DNA of 6,354 nt from Pseudomonadota bacterium (GTDB taxonomy: Bacteria > Pseudomonadota > Gammaproteobacteria > Steroidobacterales > Steroidobacteraceae): contig CANGMU010000138.1 of assembly GCA_947454665.1 (NCBI GenBank), positions 1-6,354 of the forward strand, read 5' to 3'. Positions 6,182 to 6,354 of this stretch are shown piece by piece (position 1 is the first letter of the stretch; each line of letters opens with the position of its first letter). Below the pieces are notes generated by a model, which did no database searches, was not told the origin of the DNA, and saw nothing but the letters and a program-made list of their open reading frames with translations. Made by a program: the position numbers and the translations under genes.

Positions 6182-6354
6182 CGTCCGCGCAGCACGCGCC
6201 CCTTGTGGCGCTGCCAGTCGCGGTCCTTTTCGGAAGCGCGCTTGTCGTGCTGCTTCTTGCCCTTGGCCAGGCCGAGCCGCAGTTTCGCGCGGCCACTGCT
6301 CCAGTAGAGCTCGAGCGGCATGAGCGTATAGCCCTCGCGCTCGACGGCACCGAC
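6178..6354 (-). CDS. smpB: SsrA-binding protein SmpB, C-terminal part (partial at window end)
   Basis: The frame reading in from the right edge ends at TGA 6178-6180 and gives 58 residues. They match the end of SmpB: YTLMPLELYW, then the nearly invariant GLAKGKKQHDKR (residues 28-39 of the fragment), and a basic tail DRDWQRHKGRVLRGR. SmpB binds the tRNA-like domain of tmRNA; its C-terminal tail enters the empty mRNA channel and decoding centre of a stalled ribosome. The family is about 150-160 residues, so roughly the first 100 lie outside the window. The stop overlaps the radical SAM start by 4 nt. Its RNA partner, ssrA, lies about 5.2 kb away on the same strand. Confidence 0.96.
   Translation of the reverse strand, partial: VGAVEREGYTLMPLELYWSSGRAKLRLGLAKGKKQHDKRASEKDRDWQRHKGRVLRGR

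Overview
The window is GC-rich bacterial chromosomal DNA, most likely from a gammaproteobacterium. The best evidence is the trans-translation tag ANDDNYALAA encoded by the tmRNA, which matches the Pseudomonas type and is one residue away from the E. coli tag. The SmpB C-terminus also resembles gammaproteobacterial SmpB. The genus cannot be fixed from this stretch. I see no mobile elements, CRISPR arrays or phage genes.

Layout from left to right: (1) positions 1-602, plus strand, the 3' part of a transglutaminase-like protease-fold gene cut by the window edge; (2) 584-614, a perfect 12-bp hairpin terminator shared by the two convergent transcription units, with the transglutaminase stop codon in its loop; (3) 618-973, minus strand, ssrA (tmRNA), with a candidate promoter at about 989-1021; (4) 1018-3570, minus, a hybrid sensor histidine kinase with periplasmic, HAMP, PAS, HisKA, HATPase and receiver parts; (5) 3570-4742, minus, a secreted periplasmic ligand-binding protein of the LivJ/type I family whose stop codon shares a base with the kinase start; (6) 4811-5323, minus, adenine phosphoribosyltransferase (apt); (7) 5330-6181, minus, a radical SAM protein of unassigned function with four extra C-terminal cysteines; (8) 6178-6354, minus, the C-terminal 58 codons of smpB, cut by the right edge.

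From smpB to ssrA all genes lie on the minus strand. smpB and the radical SAM gene overlap by 4 nt, the radical SAM gene and apt are 6 nt apart with the apt ribosome-binding site inside the upstream stop codon, and the binding protein and kinase overlap by 1 nt. The 68-nt gap between apt and the binding protein is the only internal space for a separate promoter. The layout thus suggests a smpB-radical SAM-apt unit and a binding protein-kinase unit.

Two functional themes emerge. Both parts of the ribosome-rescue system, tmRNA and SmpB, flank the block at opposite ends about 5 kb apart. Between them sits what looks like a two-part periplasmic sensing system, analogous in design to TorT/TorS or LuxP/LuxQ, with no transporter permease or ATPase genes beside it. 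Its ligand, phosphotransfer protein and output regulator are not visible here.
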